DNA from: Coemansia sp. RSA 922
Lineage: Eukaryota; Kickxellomycota; Kickxellomycetes; Kickxellales; Kickxellaceae
Direction of reading: 5' to 3'
Length of the DNA: 27,149 bases
Assembly (NCBI GenBank): GCA_027577415.1
Contig: JANBQS010000193.1
Location: 1-27,149, forward strand
This document shows positions 6,136 through 15,735 of the stretch, piece after piece. Every line of letters starts with the position of its first letter. Positions within the stretch are counted from its first letter, which is position 1. The notes under the pieces are model-generated. The model was not told where the DNA came from. It searched no databases and saw only the letters and a list, made by a program, of their open reading frames with translations. A program made the position numbers and the translations under genes.

Positions 6136-9100
6136 TCAAAGTTCTACCTGCTTTTTTTTATCAACCTTGGCTTGAGCGATAGAAGACAAGTGCTTGAATT
6201 CTCCTGTCTTTTCGCACATACCCTTAAAGACGCCGTTCTTGATCTGGAGCAAGTTCCACGGCGTGTCAAACTCCACGATCCGGCCCCGATCCATGACTAG
6301 CACGCGGTCATAGTCAATAATCGTGCGCAGACGATGAGCAATACAGAACAAAGTCGAGTCAGCAAACTCTGCGCCGCGAATCGTGCGCTGGATGCGGTCG
6401 TCTGTGTCAAAGTCGACAGAAGCAGTAGCCTCGTCCATGATGATCAGCCGCGAGCGCCGCACTAGCGCGCGTGCCATGGCCACTAGTTGGCGCTGGCCCA
6501 AAGACAGATTCTGACCGCTCTCCTTAATCTCAGCGTCAAGCGACTTGAAGATACCGCTCATGCGCCCAGCAATATTACTCGGCTCAACGGACTCCTCTAC
6601 AGGACTGGCGGTGCCACTGCTGCTGGCGCTCACGTCATTGTTCTCAGTGACCAAGTGCGAGCGCTTGAGAGCATCCCACAAAAGCTCATCGGGGAACTCG
6701 CTAAACGGATCAAGGTTGAAGCGAATAGTGCCGTTAAACAAAACGGGGTCCTGTGGGATAATAGTGACGTTGCGACGCAGCTCCTCCAGACCAATTTTGG
6801 AAATATCCACATTGTCCAACAAGATTCGACCCTGAGCTGCCTCGATAAAGCGCAAAAAGGCCAGCGACAGTGTGCTCTTTCCAGCACCAGTACGACCAAC
6901 AACGCCAATCTTCTCGCCATGTGCGGCAGTAAACGATATGCCGTGGACAACGGGCTTCCCGGGGACATACTCAACGACCAAGTCCCGCACCTCGACGTTG
7001 CCATTGCTGGGCCATGTTGGCGGCGGAGCGTTTTCCGGCTCGGAAAAGGCAGGGGCCTCTTGCTCGAGCTCTAGATACTGATTGACGCGCTCGACCGAGC
7101 TCATATCAGACTCGCAGTAGCCGTATCTGTGGACAAAGAACATGACCGTAGACGAGAACGACGTGGTGTACATCAGAATAAACCCAGCCAAACCAGCATC
7201 GATCCGGTCCAAATTCATCAAAAGAAGAATAGTGGTCGAGAACGAGACGATACTGCTCGACAACGAGGTGCGCACTTCTAGCCAAAGCCTAGCAGCACTC
7301 AGCAAGTACTCGGGCTGGTAGTATAGGTCAGTGCGGTTCATAATCTCGACAATATACTGACTCTGAGCGCCAAATGCCCGAATGGATTCCACGCCAGTGA
7401 CAATCTCGGTAACGAGCGAAAACATTGGCGACCTAGAAACCGAGCCAAGCCGCTTAAGCTCGCGCGTCGACCCCATGTAGTAAATACCGAGACGCGCACA
7501 GCCGTAGGACAGCACCAAGGCAATGATGACGAAGGGCGGGATGACCGACGACACAATAATAACCACGCTAAAAACATCGACCACACTCCCAGCCATGCTC
7601 GTGATCCCAAAGAGTGCGCCATAGTCAATCGACGAAAGGTCACTAGAGAAGCGGTTGGTAACGCGGCCAATAGGTGTCTTGTCAAAGAAACGCGGCGTGG
7701 CGTTGATGACACGGGCGAAAAGTAGCTCATGGTACTTGCGAGCTGCCCGGAGAGAGCCAATCTTCTTGACAATATAGCCTGCCTGACTAATGATTACAGA
7801 CAGCATACCAGAAAGCGTGTATGTCGTCAGCCAAAATGCCACCGAATGTGACGATGAGTCGCTGCCATCAGCAGATTTCATCCACAGACGCATCCAGTAG
7901 TTTCTAAAGATCGAAGCGCTGTTACTGGCCAAGATAGCGATAACCAATAGGATCCAGAACCAACCCGAACCGCACATGCGCATAAAGTCGATCCAGACCG
8001 CCGGCCGCACGTATCCGTACTCACGCTCCTCGTCCTCGACCAGCATGTCCTCCAGCTCGGCCGAGTCAATAGTGGCAGGGTCAACGCCGCGTTTCGCAGC
8101 TAGCTTTGCCAAGAGATCTTCCATATAGTCATCTTCAGAGCGCTGGTCGTTGACACTAGCCTGGACAGCAGCATCAATCTCGGCCTTGTCGTCCATCTCG
8201 CACACAACCTGCTCAGGCAGCTGCTTGCGGCTCAGCTCCAGCTCCAGCTCTTGGATATCGCACGACATGCCGCCCTGGCTCTGAACAGCGCTAGGCGTGC
8301 CGCACGCAGTTACGCGGCCTTCCTGCATCACAGCCATGTAGTCGGCGTGCGGCATGCAAGCCGAGACGTGGTGGGTCACCAGCACGCGAGTACGGCCAGA
8401 CATCAGCGGCGTCTGGCCCATCAAGCACTCCATCAGAATATGCCTGGCTGTGTGCGCATCGACAGCCGACAGGCAGTCGTCAATAACCAAAATGCGGCGG
8501 CTCGAATAGACAGCGCGCGCCAGAGCCACTCGCTGCTTCTGACCGCCAGACAAAGTTACACCACGTTCGCCAATCTCAGTGCGGTCGCCAGCGTCAAAGA
8601 TGCGCATATCGGGCTTGAGCGCACAAACACGCAGTACTTCTTCGTAGCGCTGCTGGTCATAGGCCTCGCCAAACAAAATGTTTTCGCGGATAGTGGCATT
8701 CCGCAGCCATGCCTCTTGCGCCACATAGGCAATGTCGCGCATCACACGGCTCTGGCCAGAAAGCTCGATGATCTCGCTGTACCGTCCGCCAGCCAGCTCA
8801 GCATCCAAGGCACTCGAATCGGCAGTAGGCATAATTACTTTGCCTGCTGTCAGCGACATCTCGCCTATCAGCGCCGACAACAAGGACGACTTGCCCGAGC
8901 CCGTAGGCCCAACGATAATCGACAGTCCGCCGATAGGAAAGCGCAGCGATATGTCCCTGAGAGCAAATCCGGACATGATGCTGTTCCTCGCTGTCGTGGT
9001 TACTCTGCTGTCGATAGATACGGCCGAGCTGAACTCGACAGAGCTAGAGGGAAGCAATTGTGAGCGCTCGGAAACCTCTTCCACCGCCGACTGAACAGCC

Positions 9101-11424
9101 TCTGTTACTGAAATGATAGGATTGGCCGAGGCATCGGCAGGCGTAGTGGGCTTGATGGACCACTCAAAGCTGGCATCGCTAAAGCCAATGGCGTCGTGAG
9201 TGTCGCCTTCGCTATCCTCAATGTCAATGCGCTCGTGCAGGGGCTGGACCATAGCCCGCGTCATGAACGCTTCGACGCGGCGGAGTGAGACTGCCACGCC
9301 TGCATACCAGCCATACATGTACATGACTCGGTTGATATTGCCAGTGACAACATAGAACAGAGACATTGCCGGGTACAAAACGTCGGCGGTCAGCGTGTGG
9401 CCAAAGATCAACGAGTACGACGCTAGGACAGCGACAAGGAGCAGCGAGCTAAGAAAGGACTGAGCAATGTCGATAGGCAATTCGAGCAGGGTAAGCCTCC
9501 AAGTCAGGTCGAGCTGCTCCTGACGCTTGGCGCGGACCTTTTCGGCAAAGCGCGACTGCCAGCCAAACAGCTTGACTGCACGAATACCCTGGAATAGCTC
9601 AGTGACCTGCGTGATGCGCTCGCTTTCGGCATTGTAGTACTCGGTCCAGTACTTTTCGGTGATGTTGTAAATGTAGCGGCTCAGCGGGTAGTAGACAACC
9701 GACAGAGAAAGACCGACAAATGCGGATACGCCCACCAGGCTATATAGGTACCACAAGCCAATGCCAAAGCTGACGGGTATCGAGTAAAACATGTCAAGGC
9801 TGGAGTACAGGTTAGCAACGGTGGAGATATCCCTGGTCAGCACGCCGATCGCGCCACCGTTGCTCATAACAGAGTCAACCTTTTTCTCGTCGGCAGCGGC
9901 ATCGTCGTCATCAGCGTCGTCGGCCGCCTTGTCGCCGGACGCTGACGCAGGAGGAGCGCCACGGCTGCGGCGGCCAAGAGCGCGAGAGACCATGAAGGCA
10001 GTGAGCACGCCTCGGATGCGCATCCTGAGGCGCGTGGTGAGCCAGCTGTCCTGCTTGGAGATGAGCGACATAAAAATGGCGTGCAGCAGCAGGCCAATGG
10101 CGTCCAGGTAGATCAGACGCGCCGTAGACGCCGAGAGCAGGGCGCTCGCCCCGCCTCCGCCGCTGTTGTACAGGCGAATGGACCGCAGGATGCGCTGCAT
10201 AAAGAACGTGCCGCCAAAGCCCAGCACCGTGCCCAGGAGCGACAGCGCGTTCTGCACGACCATCTGCCGCCAGAACGTGCGAGCCAGCGCCAAAACCAGC
10301 GACTTTCCTGGCCGGTAGTGGCGCGAAAGAAGCCGCCAGTTGGCCAGAGGGCGGTCCCGCGCGTCGAGCCTGCACATGTCGCCGCTCTCCAGCAGCACCT
10401 TTGAGCCCAGTTCCATAAGCGGCGTGATCCAGCCGAACGACAGCGAGTCGAGGAGCGACGACCGGTGCTCAGGCGACGTCACCAGCGGAGCCTTCTCAGC
10501 GCGCGTGCGCGTCAACGGCGTCGTGTAGTCGTCGTCATCCCCCTTGCCAATGACAGCGGCGGCCTGCTTGCGCTCGGCAGAGCTGAGCTGGGCGTCGAGC
10601 TGGTAGAAGCCGCGGCGGTGGGTGGTCAGCTGGACCAGCGTGGCGGCGGCTGAAATGGCGGCCGAGACCAGCACAAAGCGCGAGTGCAGCGAGAACAACA
10701 CGGGCTCGTAAATGTGCGACCCCGTGAAAAAGTTAAAGTAGCCCTCGGCCAGCGCGCTGAGCGCCAGCTGGAGCGCCACAGCCACGATCAGCAGCCAGCG
10801 TAGGCCTGGGCGCGAAGAGGCGGCTCCGGAGTACGAGCGCGTCAGCAGCTCGTGGGCAAGGGCCACAAGGGCCGAGATCCAAAAGGCCATGTGCGACTGC
10901 CAGTATACCTGGTGGTGCTTGTGCGCGGAAGGCACGTTGCCCTGGATCGAAGTGGCTGACACGCGGAGGAAGGCCAGCGGCACTGCGGCGCCGACCAGCG
11001 ACACACCCACGGCTGCTGCAGCCATGCGCGGCCGATTGTCGCGGAACGACACTTTGACGCCCCCCACTTCGGATGCCGCCTTGTTCGGGACCCGGCCGCT
11101 GCCATTGTCGTCGTGGCTCGGCGACGCCGGCTGCAGCAGCAGGCTCGCCAGCGCCGCAATGCCCAGCGCAATGTTGACGCCAGGCCAGGCTGCCCCCAAG
11201 CGGAAGCAGTCGTCGGCCAGCTGTGCGCACTGGTGGCCGTGGCGATCGTCGCGCTGAAAGCCGCGCATGGCTTGGAATGCTGAGAAAAGAGCCGCTGCTG
11301 ATGCCAGCGCCAGCATGGGCCGCAAGATGCGGCGCTGGCCAATCCGCCAGCCGGCTGGGCTAGACGCATTATTGACATGCAGGCTCGGCAGCAGTGGGGC
11401 GTGCTCGGGCGCGAGCATCGTCAT
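6136..11424 (-). CDS. ABC transporter, subfamily C (MRP/YCF1/YBT1 type), full length
   Basis: Encodes 1762 residues in one frame. It has the ABCC layout: an extra N-terminal membrane domain, then two membrane-domain/nucleotide-binding-domain pairs. In the first nucleotide-binding domain Walker A is GPTGSGKSS at about 839, the signature LSGGQKQR at about 956, and Walker B ILVIDDCLSAVD at about 976-987, with Asp where the catalytic Glu would be, as is usual for ABCC site 1. In the second, Walker A is GRTGAGKST at about 1509, the signature LSLGQRQL at about 1637, and Walker B LIIMDEATASVD at about 1655-1666 keeps the Glu. An acidic insert (AADDADDDDAAADEKK) lies in the first core membrane domain. 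An insert of about 30 residues separates Walker A from the Q-loop in the first nucleotide-binding domain. Fungal relatives move glutathione conjugates, bile acids or metals, often into the vacuole; the substrate here is unknown. Confidence 0.93.
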   Translation of the reverse strand: MTMLAPEHAPLLPSLHVNNASSPAGWRIGQRRILRPMLALASAAALFSAFQAMRGFQRDDRHGHQCAQLADDCFRLGAAWPGVNIALGIAALASLLLQPASPSHDDNGSGRVPNKAASEVGGVKVSFRDNRPRMAAAAVGVSLVGAAVPLAFLRVSATSIQGNVPSAHKHHQVYWQSHMAFWISALVALAHELLTRSYSGAASSRPGLRWLLIVAVALQLALSALAEGYFNFFTGSHIYEPVLFSLHSRFVLVSAAISAAATLVQLTTHRRGFYQLDAQLSSAERKQAAAVIGKGDDDDYTTPLTRTRAEKAPLVTSPEHRSSLLDSLSFGWITPLMELGSKVLLESGDMCRLDARDRPLANWRLLSRHYRPGKSLVLALARTFWRQMVVQNALSLLGTVLGFGGTFFMQRILRSIRLYNSGGGGASALLSASTARLIYLDAIGLLLHAIFMSLISKQDSWLTTRLRMRIRGVLTAFMVSRALGRRSRGAPPASASGDKAADDADDDDAAADEKKVDSVMSNGGAIGVLTRDISTVANLYSSLDMFYSIPVSFGIGLWYLYSLVGVSAFVGLSLSVVYYPLSRYIYNITEKYWTEYYNAESERITQVTELFQGIRAVKLFGWQSRFAEKVRAKRQEQLDLTWRLTLLELPIDIAQSFLSSLLLVAVLASYSLIFGHTLTADVLYPAMSLFYVVTGNINRVMYMYGWYAGVAVSLRRVEAFMTRAMVQPLHERIDIEDSEGDTHDAIGFSDASFEWSIKPTTPADASANPIISVTEAVQSAVEEVSERSQLLPSSSVEFSSAVSIDSRVTTTARNSIMSGFALRDISLRFPIGGLSIIVGPTGSGKSSLLSALIGEMSLTAGKVIMPTADSSALDAELAGGRYSEIIELSGQSRVMRDIAYVAQEAWLRNATIRENILFGEAYDQQRYEEVLRVCALKPDMRIFDAGDRTEIGERGVTLSGGQKQRVALARAVYSSRRILVIDDCLSAVDAHTARHILMECLMGQTPLMSGRTRVLVTHHVSACMPHADYMAVMQEGRVTACGTPSAVQSQGGMSCDIQELELELSRKQLPEQVVCEMDDKAEIDAAVQASVNDQRSEDDYMEDLLAKLAAKRGVDPATIDSAELEDMLVEDEEREYGYVRPAVWIDFMRMCGSGWFWILLVIAILASNSASIFRNYWMRLWMKSADGSDSSSHSVAFWLTTYTLSGMLSVIISQAGYIVKKIGSLRAARKYHELLFARVINATPRFFDKTPIGRVTNRFSSDLSSIDYGALFGITSMAGSVVDVFSVVIIVSSVIPPFVIIALVLSYGCARLGIYYMGSTRELKRLGSVSRSPMFSLVTEIVTGVESIRAFGAQSQYIVEIMNRTDLYYQPEYLLSAARLWLEVRTSLSSSIVSFSTTILLLMNLDRIDAGLAGFILMYTTSFSSTVMFFVHRYGYCESDMSSVERVNQYLELEQEAPAFSEPENAPPPTWPSNGNVEVRDLVVEYVPGKPVVHGISFTAAHGEKIGVVGRTGAGKSTLSLAFLRFIEAAQGRILLDNVDISKIGLEELRRNVTIIPQDPVLFNGTIRFNLDPFSEFPDELLWDALKRSHLVTENNDVSASSSGTASPVEESVEPSNIAGRMSGIFKSLDAEIKESGQNLSLGQRQLVAMARALVRRSRLIIMDEATASVDFDTDDRIQRTIRGAEFADSTLFCIAHRLRTIIDYDRVLVMDRGRIVEFDTPWNLLQIKNGVFKGMCEKTGEFKHLSSIAQAKVDKKKQVEL

Positions 11425-12234
11425 CTAGATGAGAATGGAAAAAGTGTAATGCAAGTAAAAAAGATATATAAAAGTTAGGAGCACCAAAGTGAGAGAAAAA
11501 AAGTGAGTGAAAATGAAAGTGGTAGTGGGGAAGGAAGGCGTATCTTTATAATATCGTACGCCTCCCCTCTCTCTCCTTTCCTGTTTCGGCAGGTGGGGAG
11601 GGGCGCCATCGTAGAAGACAATGACGCTCAAAAACTTTGCACAAAGCACAGCCGCAGCAATTTGGGGGGTTTTTTTGTTTTGGCTGCCTTTGCAGGCTTT
11701 TTTGGGCGAGCTGCTCCAATGTTTGTGTAAAAACAAAAAGATGCAGTCGGCAAAGAACAGTCTTTTTGGAAACATTTATATGCCCTCCTTTGGGAGACTG
11801 CCTGCCGCAGCAGCAGCAGCCGCAGTAGCCACAGTAGCGCCAGTCGGGACCATCAGCTTTTTGGATCATCAACATGCAAAGTGATGCAAAAAGCCTATTA
11901 TTACGCGCTCGGACCGACTTTCCCTGAACCATCATCCTTGAGATAAACTTTGCAAAGCACGAGACTCTTTGTTGCGAGTCATATGAGCCACAACAACACT
12001 TTCAAGCCGAGCCGAAATAAGCCTGACCATGCGGCTCGCTTTGCTGATGTGACCACTGTTCATTGGCCCGCGTCGAGTGAGAGTACTATCGCATACACTA
12101 TTATAATGAAATATACGCCTCTGTATTTTTTTTTACATTTTATTTCCCAAGCTATTTGCGAGACCTTTTTCTTCTTCTGTTCTCTGTCTATTTTGGAAAT
12201 AATCTAATATCTTGCCTTTTTTTCTAATCTTCAA
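11425..12234. promoter_or_regulatory. Divergent upstream region of the ABC transporter and SERCA genes
   Basis: These 810 bases separate two genes transcribed away from each other. On the minus strand a TATA-like TTATAAAG (about 11544-11551) lies about 120 bases before the ABC transporter start, flanked by an inverted pair GGCGTA (11537-11542) and TACGCC (11557-11562). A CAG/CCG-rich microsatellite is at about 11800-11840. The right end, just before the SERCA start, is a T-rich pyrimidine tract. Open frames here in several directions are mutually overlapping, low complexity and unsupported. Confidence 0.5.
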
Positions 12235-15200
12235 ATGGAGCAGGCATACTACGCCTCCACGCAAGAGGTCCTCGACCATCTGCATGTGAATGCCGAGGAC
12301 GGCCTGACTGATTCACAGGTGGTCGACCGCCAAGCCAAGCACGGGCGCAATGAGCTGCCCAAAGACCCGCCAACGCCGCTATGGGAGCTTATTGCCGAGC
12401 AGTTCAAAGACCAGCTGGTTATTATCCTGGTGATGTCAGCGCTGGTCTCGCTGGTGCTGGCCTTCTTTGAGGAGGGCAACGACCGGCTGACAGCCTACGT
12501 CGAGCCCATTGTTATCATGCTTATCCTAGTAGCCAACGCCACCGTAGGCGTGCTCCAAGAAACCAATGCCGAGCAAGCCATTGCTGCTCTGCACGAGTAC
12601 TCGCCCGACGCCTGCCGCGTAATGCGCAACGGCGGGTCGACTACCAAGATCAACGCCACTGAGCTGGTTCCTGGCGACGTCATTGTTGTTAGCGTGGGCG
12701 ACAAGATCCCAGCCGACGCTCGCGTTATTGCCATCGAGTCGTCTGTGCTGCGCATCGACCAGGCGCTGCTGACGGGCGAGTCAGTCAGCGTGACCAAGAC
12801 ATCTGCTGCTCTTCCACGCGGGCTTGAGAAAGACGATGCTGGCGACCAGCGTGCGGTGGTGCAGGATCAGATCAACATGGTGTTTGCTGGCACGTCGGTG
12901 GTGCTCGGACGTGCTCTCTGCGTAGTGACTGCGACGGGCACGGCAACGGCGATAGGCGATATCCACTCGTCGATCTCGGATCAAATCTCGGAGCGCACGC
13001 CGCTGAAGAAGAAGCTGGACGACTTTGGCGACACGCTGGCCAAGGTCATCACCGTGGTGTGCATTCTGGTATGGGTCATCAACTTCCGGCACTTTAACGA
13101 GCCCTCGCACCACGGCTGGGTGCGTGGTGCCGTGTACTACTTTAAGATCGCCGTCGCGCTGGCCGTCGCTGCCATCCCCGAGGGCCTGGCCGTCATCATT
13201 ACGACGTGCCTGGCCCTGGGCACGCGGCGCATGGCCGAGAAGAACGCCATCGTCCGCTCCCTGCCCAGCGTCGAGACCCTGGGCTGCACAAGCGTCATCT
13301 GCTCGGATAAGACCGGCACGCTGACGACCAATCAGATGTCGGTCACTCGCATGCTGGTACTCCAAGACAATGGTGATGCCCTTGTGCGTGAGCTGGGCCT
13401 GACTGGATTCGACTTTAGCCCTGCCGGCCACGTGACTGACGCGAGTGGCGCGCCGATTGCCAACGCGGCTGCCGACGAGCGCGCCGTGCCTGGCGCGACG
13501 CGTGCGCTGCGTGACGCGGTTCTGGTCAGCGCGCTGTGCAACAACGCGACCATTGCGTACAACCACGAGAAGAACAACTACAGCCACGTGGGCGAGCCGA
13601 CCGAGGCGGCCTTGCGCGTGCTGGCTGAGAAGGTCGGCACGCCCGACGCTGCTTTCAACGCCACGCTGGCCGGTCTGTCCAAGGCCGACCGCGCGCAGGC
13701 CTGCTGCCAGTGGGTGCAGCATCGCCACAAGCGCGTGACGATGCTGGAGTTTACTCGCCAGCGCAAGTCCATGTCCGTGCTGGTGCGCGACGTCGACTCC
13801 AGCGCCGACCGCCTGCTGGTCAAGGGCGCTCCCGAGCACGTTCTGGCGCGCTGCACTTTGGCTGTTGTGGGTGGCCAAACCGTGCCCCTGACGCCTGCTG
13901 CTCGCGCGGCCATCGCCGAGGCTGCTGCCCGCTGGGGCTCGGCTCACGCCCTGAGGACGATGGTCCTGGCTACGCGCGACGACGAAAACTGCGGCGCCTT
14001 GGCCGCGGCTGTTACAGCGGCTGGCGACAGCGGAGACGGCGACGCCTTTGAGCGCGTCGAGTCGCAGCTGACGTTTGTGGGACTCGTGGGCATGCACGAC
14101 CCGCCGCGGCCCGAAGTGCGCGAGTCCATTGCGCACTGCCACGAGGCTGGCATCCGAGTCGTCGTCATCACCGGCGACTCGAAGCAGACGGCCGAGAGCG
14201 TGTGCCGCGAGATTGGCGTTCTAGACGGCTCTGCTGACGACTCGCGGCTCAGCCTGACCGGCGCCGAGTTCGATGCCCTTGACGATGCTGCTCAGCGCGA
14301 GTGTGTGGCCACGGCGCGCCTGTTTGCTCGTACTGAGCCGCAGCACAAGCTGCGCTTGGTTTCGCTGCTGCAGCAGGCCGGCCACGTTGTGGCCATGACT
14401 GGAGATGGCGTCAATGACGCGCCCGCACTGAAGAAGGCTGACATTGGCGTGGCTATGGGCTCGGGCACTGACGTTGCCAAGCTGGCGGCCGACATGGTTC
14501 TTGCCGACGACAACTTTGCTACGATTGAAATGGCGGTTGCCGAGGGCCGCTCGATCTACGACAACACGAAGCAGTTCATCCGCTACCTGATCTCGTCCAA
14601 CATTGGCGAAGTCGTGTCGATCTTTTTGACTGTTCTGCTCAACATGCCCGAGGCCCTTATCCCCGTGCAGTTGCTGTGGGTTAACTTGGTCACTGACGGC
14701 CTGCCTGCCACTGCGCTGGGCTTTAACCCGCCTGACCCGCATATCATGCAGCACAAGCCAAGGTCTGCTCGTCAGCCCATTGTCTCTGGCTGGCTTTTGT
14801 TCCGTTACGTCGTCATTGGCACCTACGTCGGTCTGGCTACAGTATTTGGCTACGCCTGGCACTACATGTACTCGCCTCTAGGTCCACATGTCTCTTACCA
14901 CGAGTTGACTCACTTCCACCAGTGCGAGCGCTTGTTTTCGGATCGCATGGACTGTGCTGCGACCTTTGGTGGCGCCCACGCTGTTGTTGCCAGTACTATC
15001 TCGCTGAGCATCCTGGTTAGTATCGAGATGTTTAACGCCATGAACTCGCTGTCTGAGAATGCCTCGCTGTTCGAAGTGCCACTGTGGTGTAACCCGTCGC
15101 TGATCGGCGCTATTGCTCTATCGTTTGCCTTGCACTTTGCTATTCTCTACATTCCGTTCTTCAACTCGGTGTTTAGCGTGGCGCCCCTGGGCTTGGCGGA

Positions 15201-15348
15201 GTGGAAGGCTATTATTTACATTTCGGCTCCAATCATCCTTGTTGACGAGGCACTCAAGTGGGTTGCTCGCACATTTATAGACCCGCCCTCTGTCCTAACT
15301 CGTGGCGGCAGCAGCGCAGCAGTTTCAAAGAAGAAGAAAGTAGATTAA
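12235..15348 (+). CDS. SERCA-type endoplasmic reticulum calcium ATPase (P2A)
   Basis: Encodes 1037 residues, close to animal and fungal SERCA pumps, which move cytosolic calcium into the ER using ATP. TGES of the actuator domain is at 180-183, the phosphorylated Asp358 lies in SDKTGTLTTNQ, KGAPE of the nucleotide domain includes Lys530, and TGDGVNDAPALK begins at 722. Calcium ligands match SERCA: Glu316 (M4), Asn789 and Glu792 (M5), Asn817, Thr820 and Asp821 (M6), Glu931 (M8). The lumenal M7-M8 loop keeps its two cysteines. INFRHFNEPSHHG matches SERCA rather than PMR1. Oddly, the M4 motif reads PEGLAV where SERCA has PEGLPA, so a conserved proline is Ala319. The C-terminus KKKKVD fits a KKXX ER-retrieval signal. 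The stop is only 24 bases from that of the convergent small gene B. Confidence 0.95.
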   Translation: MEQAYYASTQEVLDHLHVNAEDGLTDSQVVDRQAKHGRNELPKDPPTPLWELIAEQFKDQLVIILVMSALVSLVLAFFEEGNDRLTAYVEPIVIMLILVANATVGVLQETNAEQAIAALHEYSPDACRVMRNGGSTTKINATELVPGDVIVVSVGDKIPADARVIAIESSVLRIDQALLTGESVSVTKTSAALPRGLEKDDAGDQRAVVQDQINMVFAGTSVVLGRALCVVTATGTATAIGDIHSSISDQISERTPLKKKLDDFGDTLAKVITVVCILVWVINFRHFNEPSHHGWVRGAVYYFKIAVALAVAAIPEGLAVIITTCLALGTRRMAEKNAIVRSLPSVETLGCTSVICSDKTGTLTTNQMSVTRMLVLQDNGDALVRELGLTGFDFSPAGHVTDASGAPIANAAADERAVPGATRALRDAVLVSALCNNATIAYNHEKNNYSHVGEPTEAALRVLAEKVGTPDAAFNATLAGLSKADRAQACCQWVQHRHKRVTMLEFTRQRKSMSVLVRDVDSSADRLLVKGAPEHVLARCTLAVVGGQTVPLTPAARAAIAEAAARWGSAHALRTMVLATRDDENCGALAAAVTAAGDSGDGDAFERVESQLTFVGLVGMHDPPRPEVRESIAHCHEAGIRVVVITGDSKQTAESVCREIGVLDGSADDSRLSLTGAEFDALDDAAQRECVATARLFARTEPQHKLRLVSLLQQAGHVVAMTGDGVNDAPALKKADIGVAMGSGTDVAKLAADMVLADDNFATIEMAVAEGRSIYDNTKQFIRYLISSNIGEVVSIFLTVLLNMPEALIPVQLLWVNLVTDGLPATALGFNPPDPHIMQHKPRSARQPIVSGWLLFRYVVIGTYVGLATVFGYAWHYMYSPLGPHVSYHELTHFHQCERLFSDRMDCAATFGGAHAVVASTISLSILVSIEMFNAMNSLSENASLFEVPLWCNPSLIGAIALSFALHFAILYIPFFNSVFSVAPLGLAEWKAIIYISAPIILVDEALKWVARTFIDPPSVLTRGGSSAAVSKKKKVD

Positions 15349-15372
15349 GATTATATATTAAGATGACGAATA

Positions 15373-15735
15373 TTACAATTGACTATTCATAAATTTAATA
15401 ATGGCATTGGCGGCAAATGTGCCAAAGTGCTCAACACCTAAAATAGTGTTGTTGTTGTTTGTATATTTGACTACAACGCACTCATTGAGGTTGTGAGTCA
15501 ATTTGGATAAAAGTTGGGGAGTGTCGTCAGTAACCACAACGAGAAAAGCATGACTAATTTTATTAGCCCAGATTTTCAGTTCCTTTAATCCTTCCATGCA
15601 ATCTTTCTCGTAGCAATGTAACCCCAAATTTGCCTTCGTACCAAAGATACAGATATATTGAGGTTGAGGTTGATAATTATTATACTCCGTCCCTGTAATT
15701 GGCTTGATAAGAATTGATTCCAAGATAGCTGACAT
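15373..15735 (-). CDS. Small orphan protein B, thioredoxin-like pattern without CxxC
   Basis: Encodes 120 residues from the ATG at 15733-15735. The frame extends upstream without a stop, but that part crosses the TATA box at 15825-15838 and is A/T-rich, so it is rejected as coding. After an N-terminal tail, strand YICIFG is followed by helix EGLKELKIWAN, strand HAFLVVV, a linker, strand CVVVKYT, a turn of four Asn, and a C-terminal helix. This order matches small protein C (GVKDLADWAKEVGYMVLI, then CGVAIFNN) and more loosely A and D. There is no CxxC and no signal peptide. Codons are A/T-rich, in contrast to the convergent SERCA gene. It is the last member of a tandem minus-strand array with C and D. 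Function unknown. Confidence 0.68.
   Translation of the reverse strand: MSAILESILIKPITGTEYNNYQPQPQYICIFGTKANLGLHCYEKDCMEGLKELKIWANKISHAFLVVVTDDTPQLLSKLTHNLNECVVVKYTNNNNTILGVEHFGTFAANAIIKFMNSQL

Noticed and set aside
12781..14142. 453-codon minus-strand frame inside the SERCA gene
   Set aside because: It is a shadow of strongly biased G/C-third codons; its product has no motif, while the plus strand encodes all SERCA motifs.
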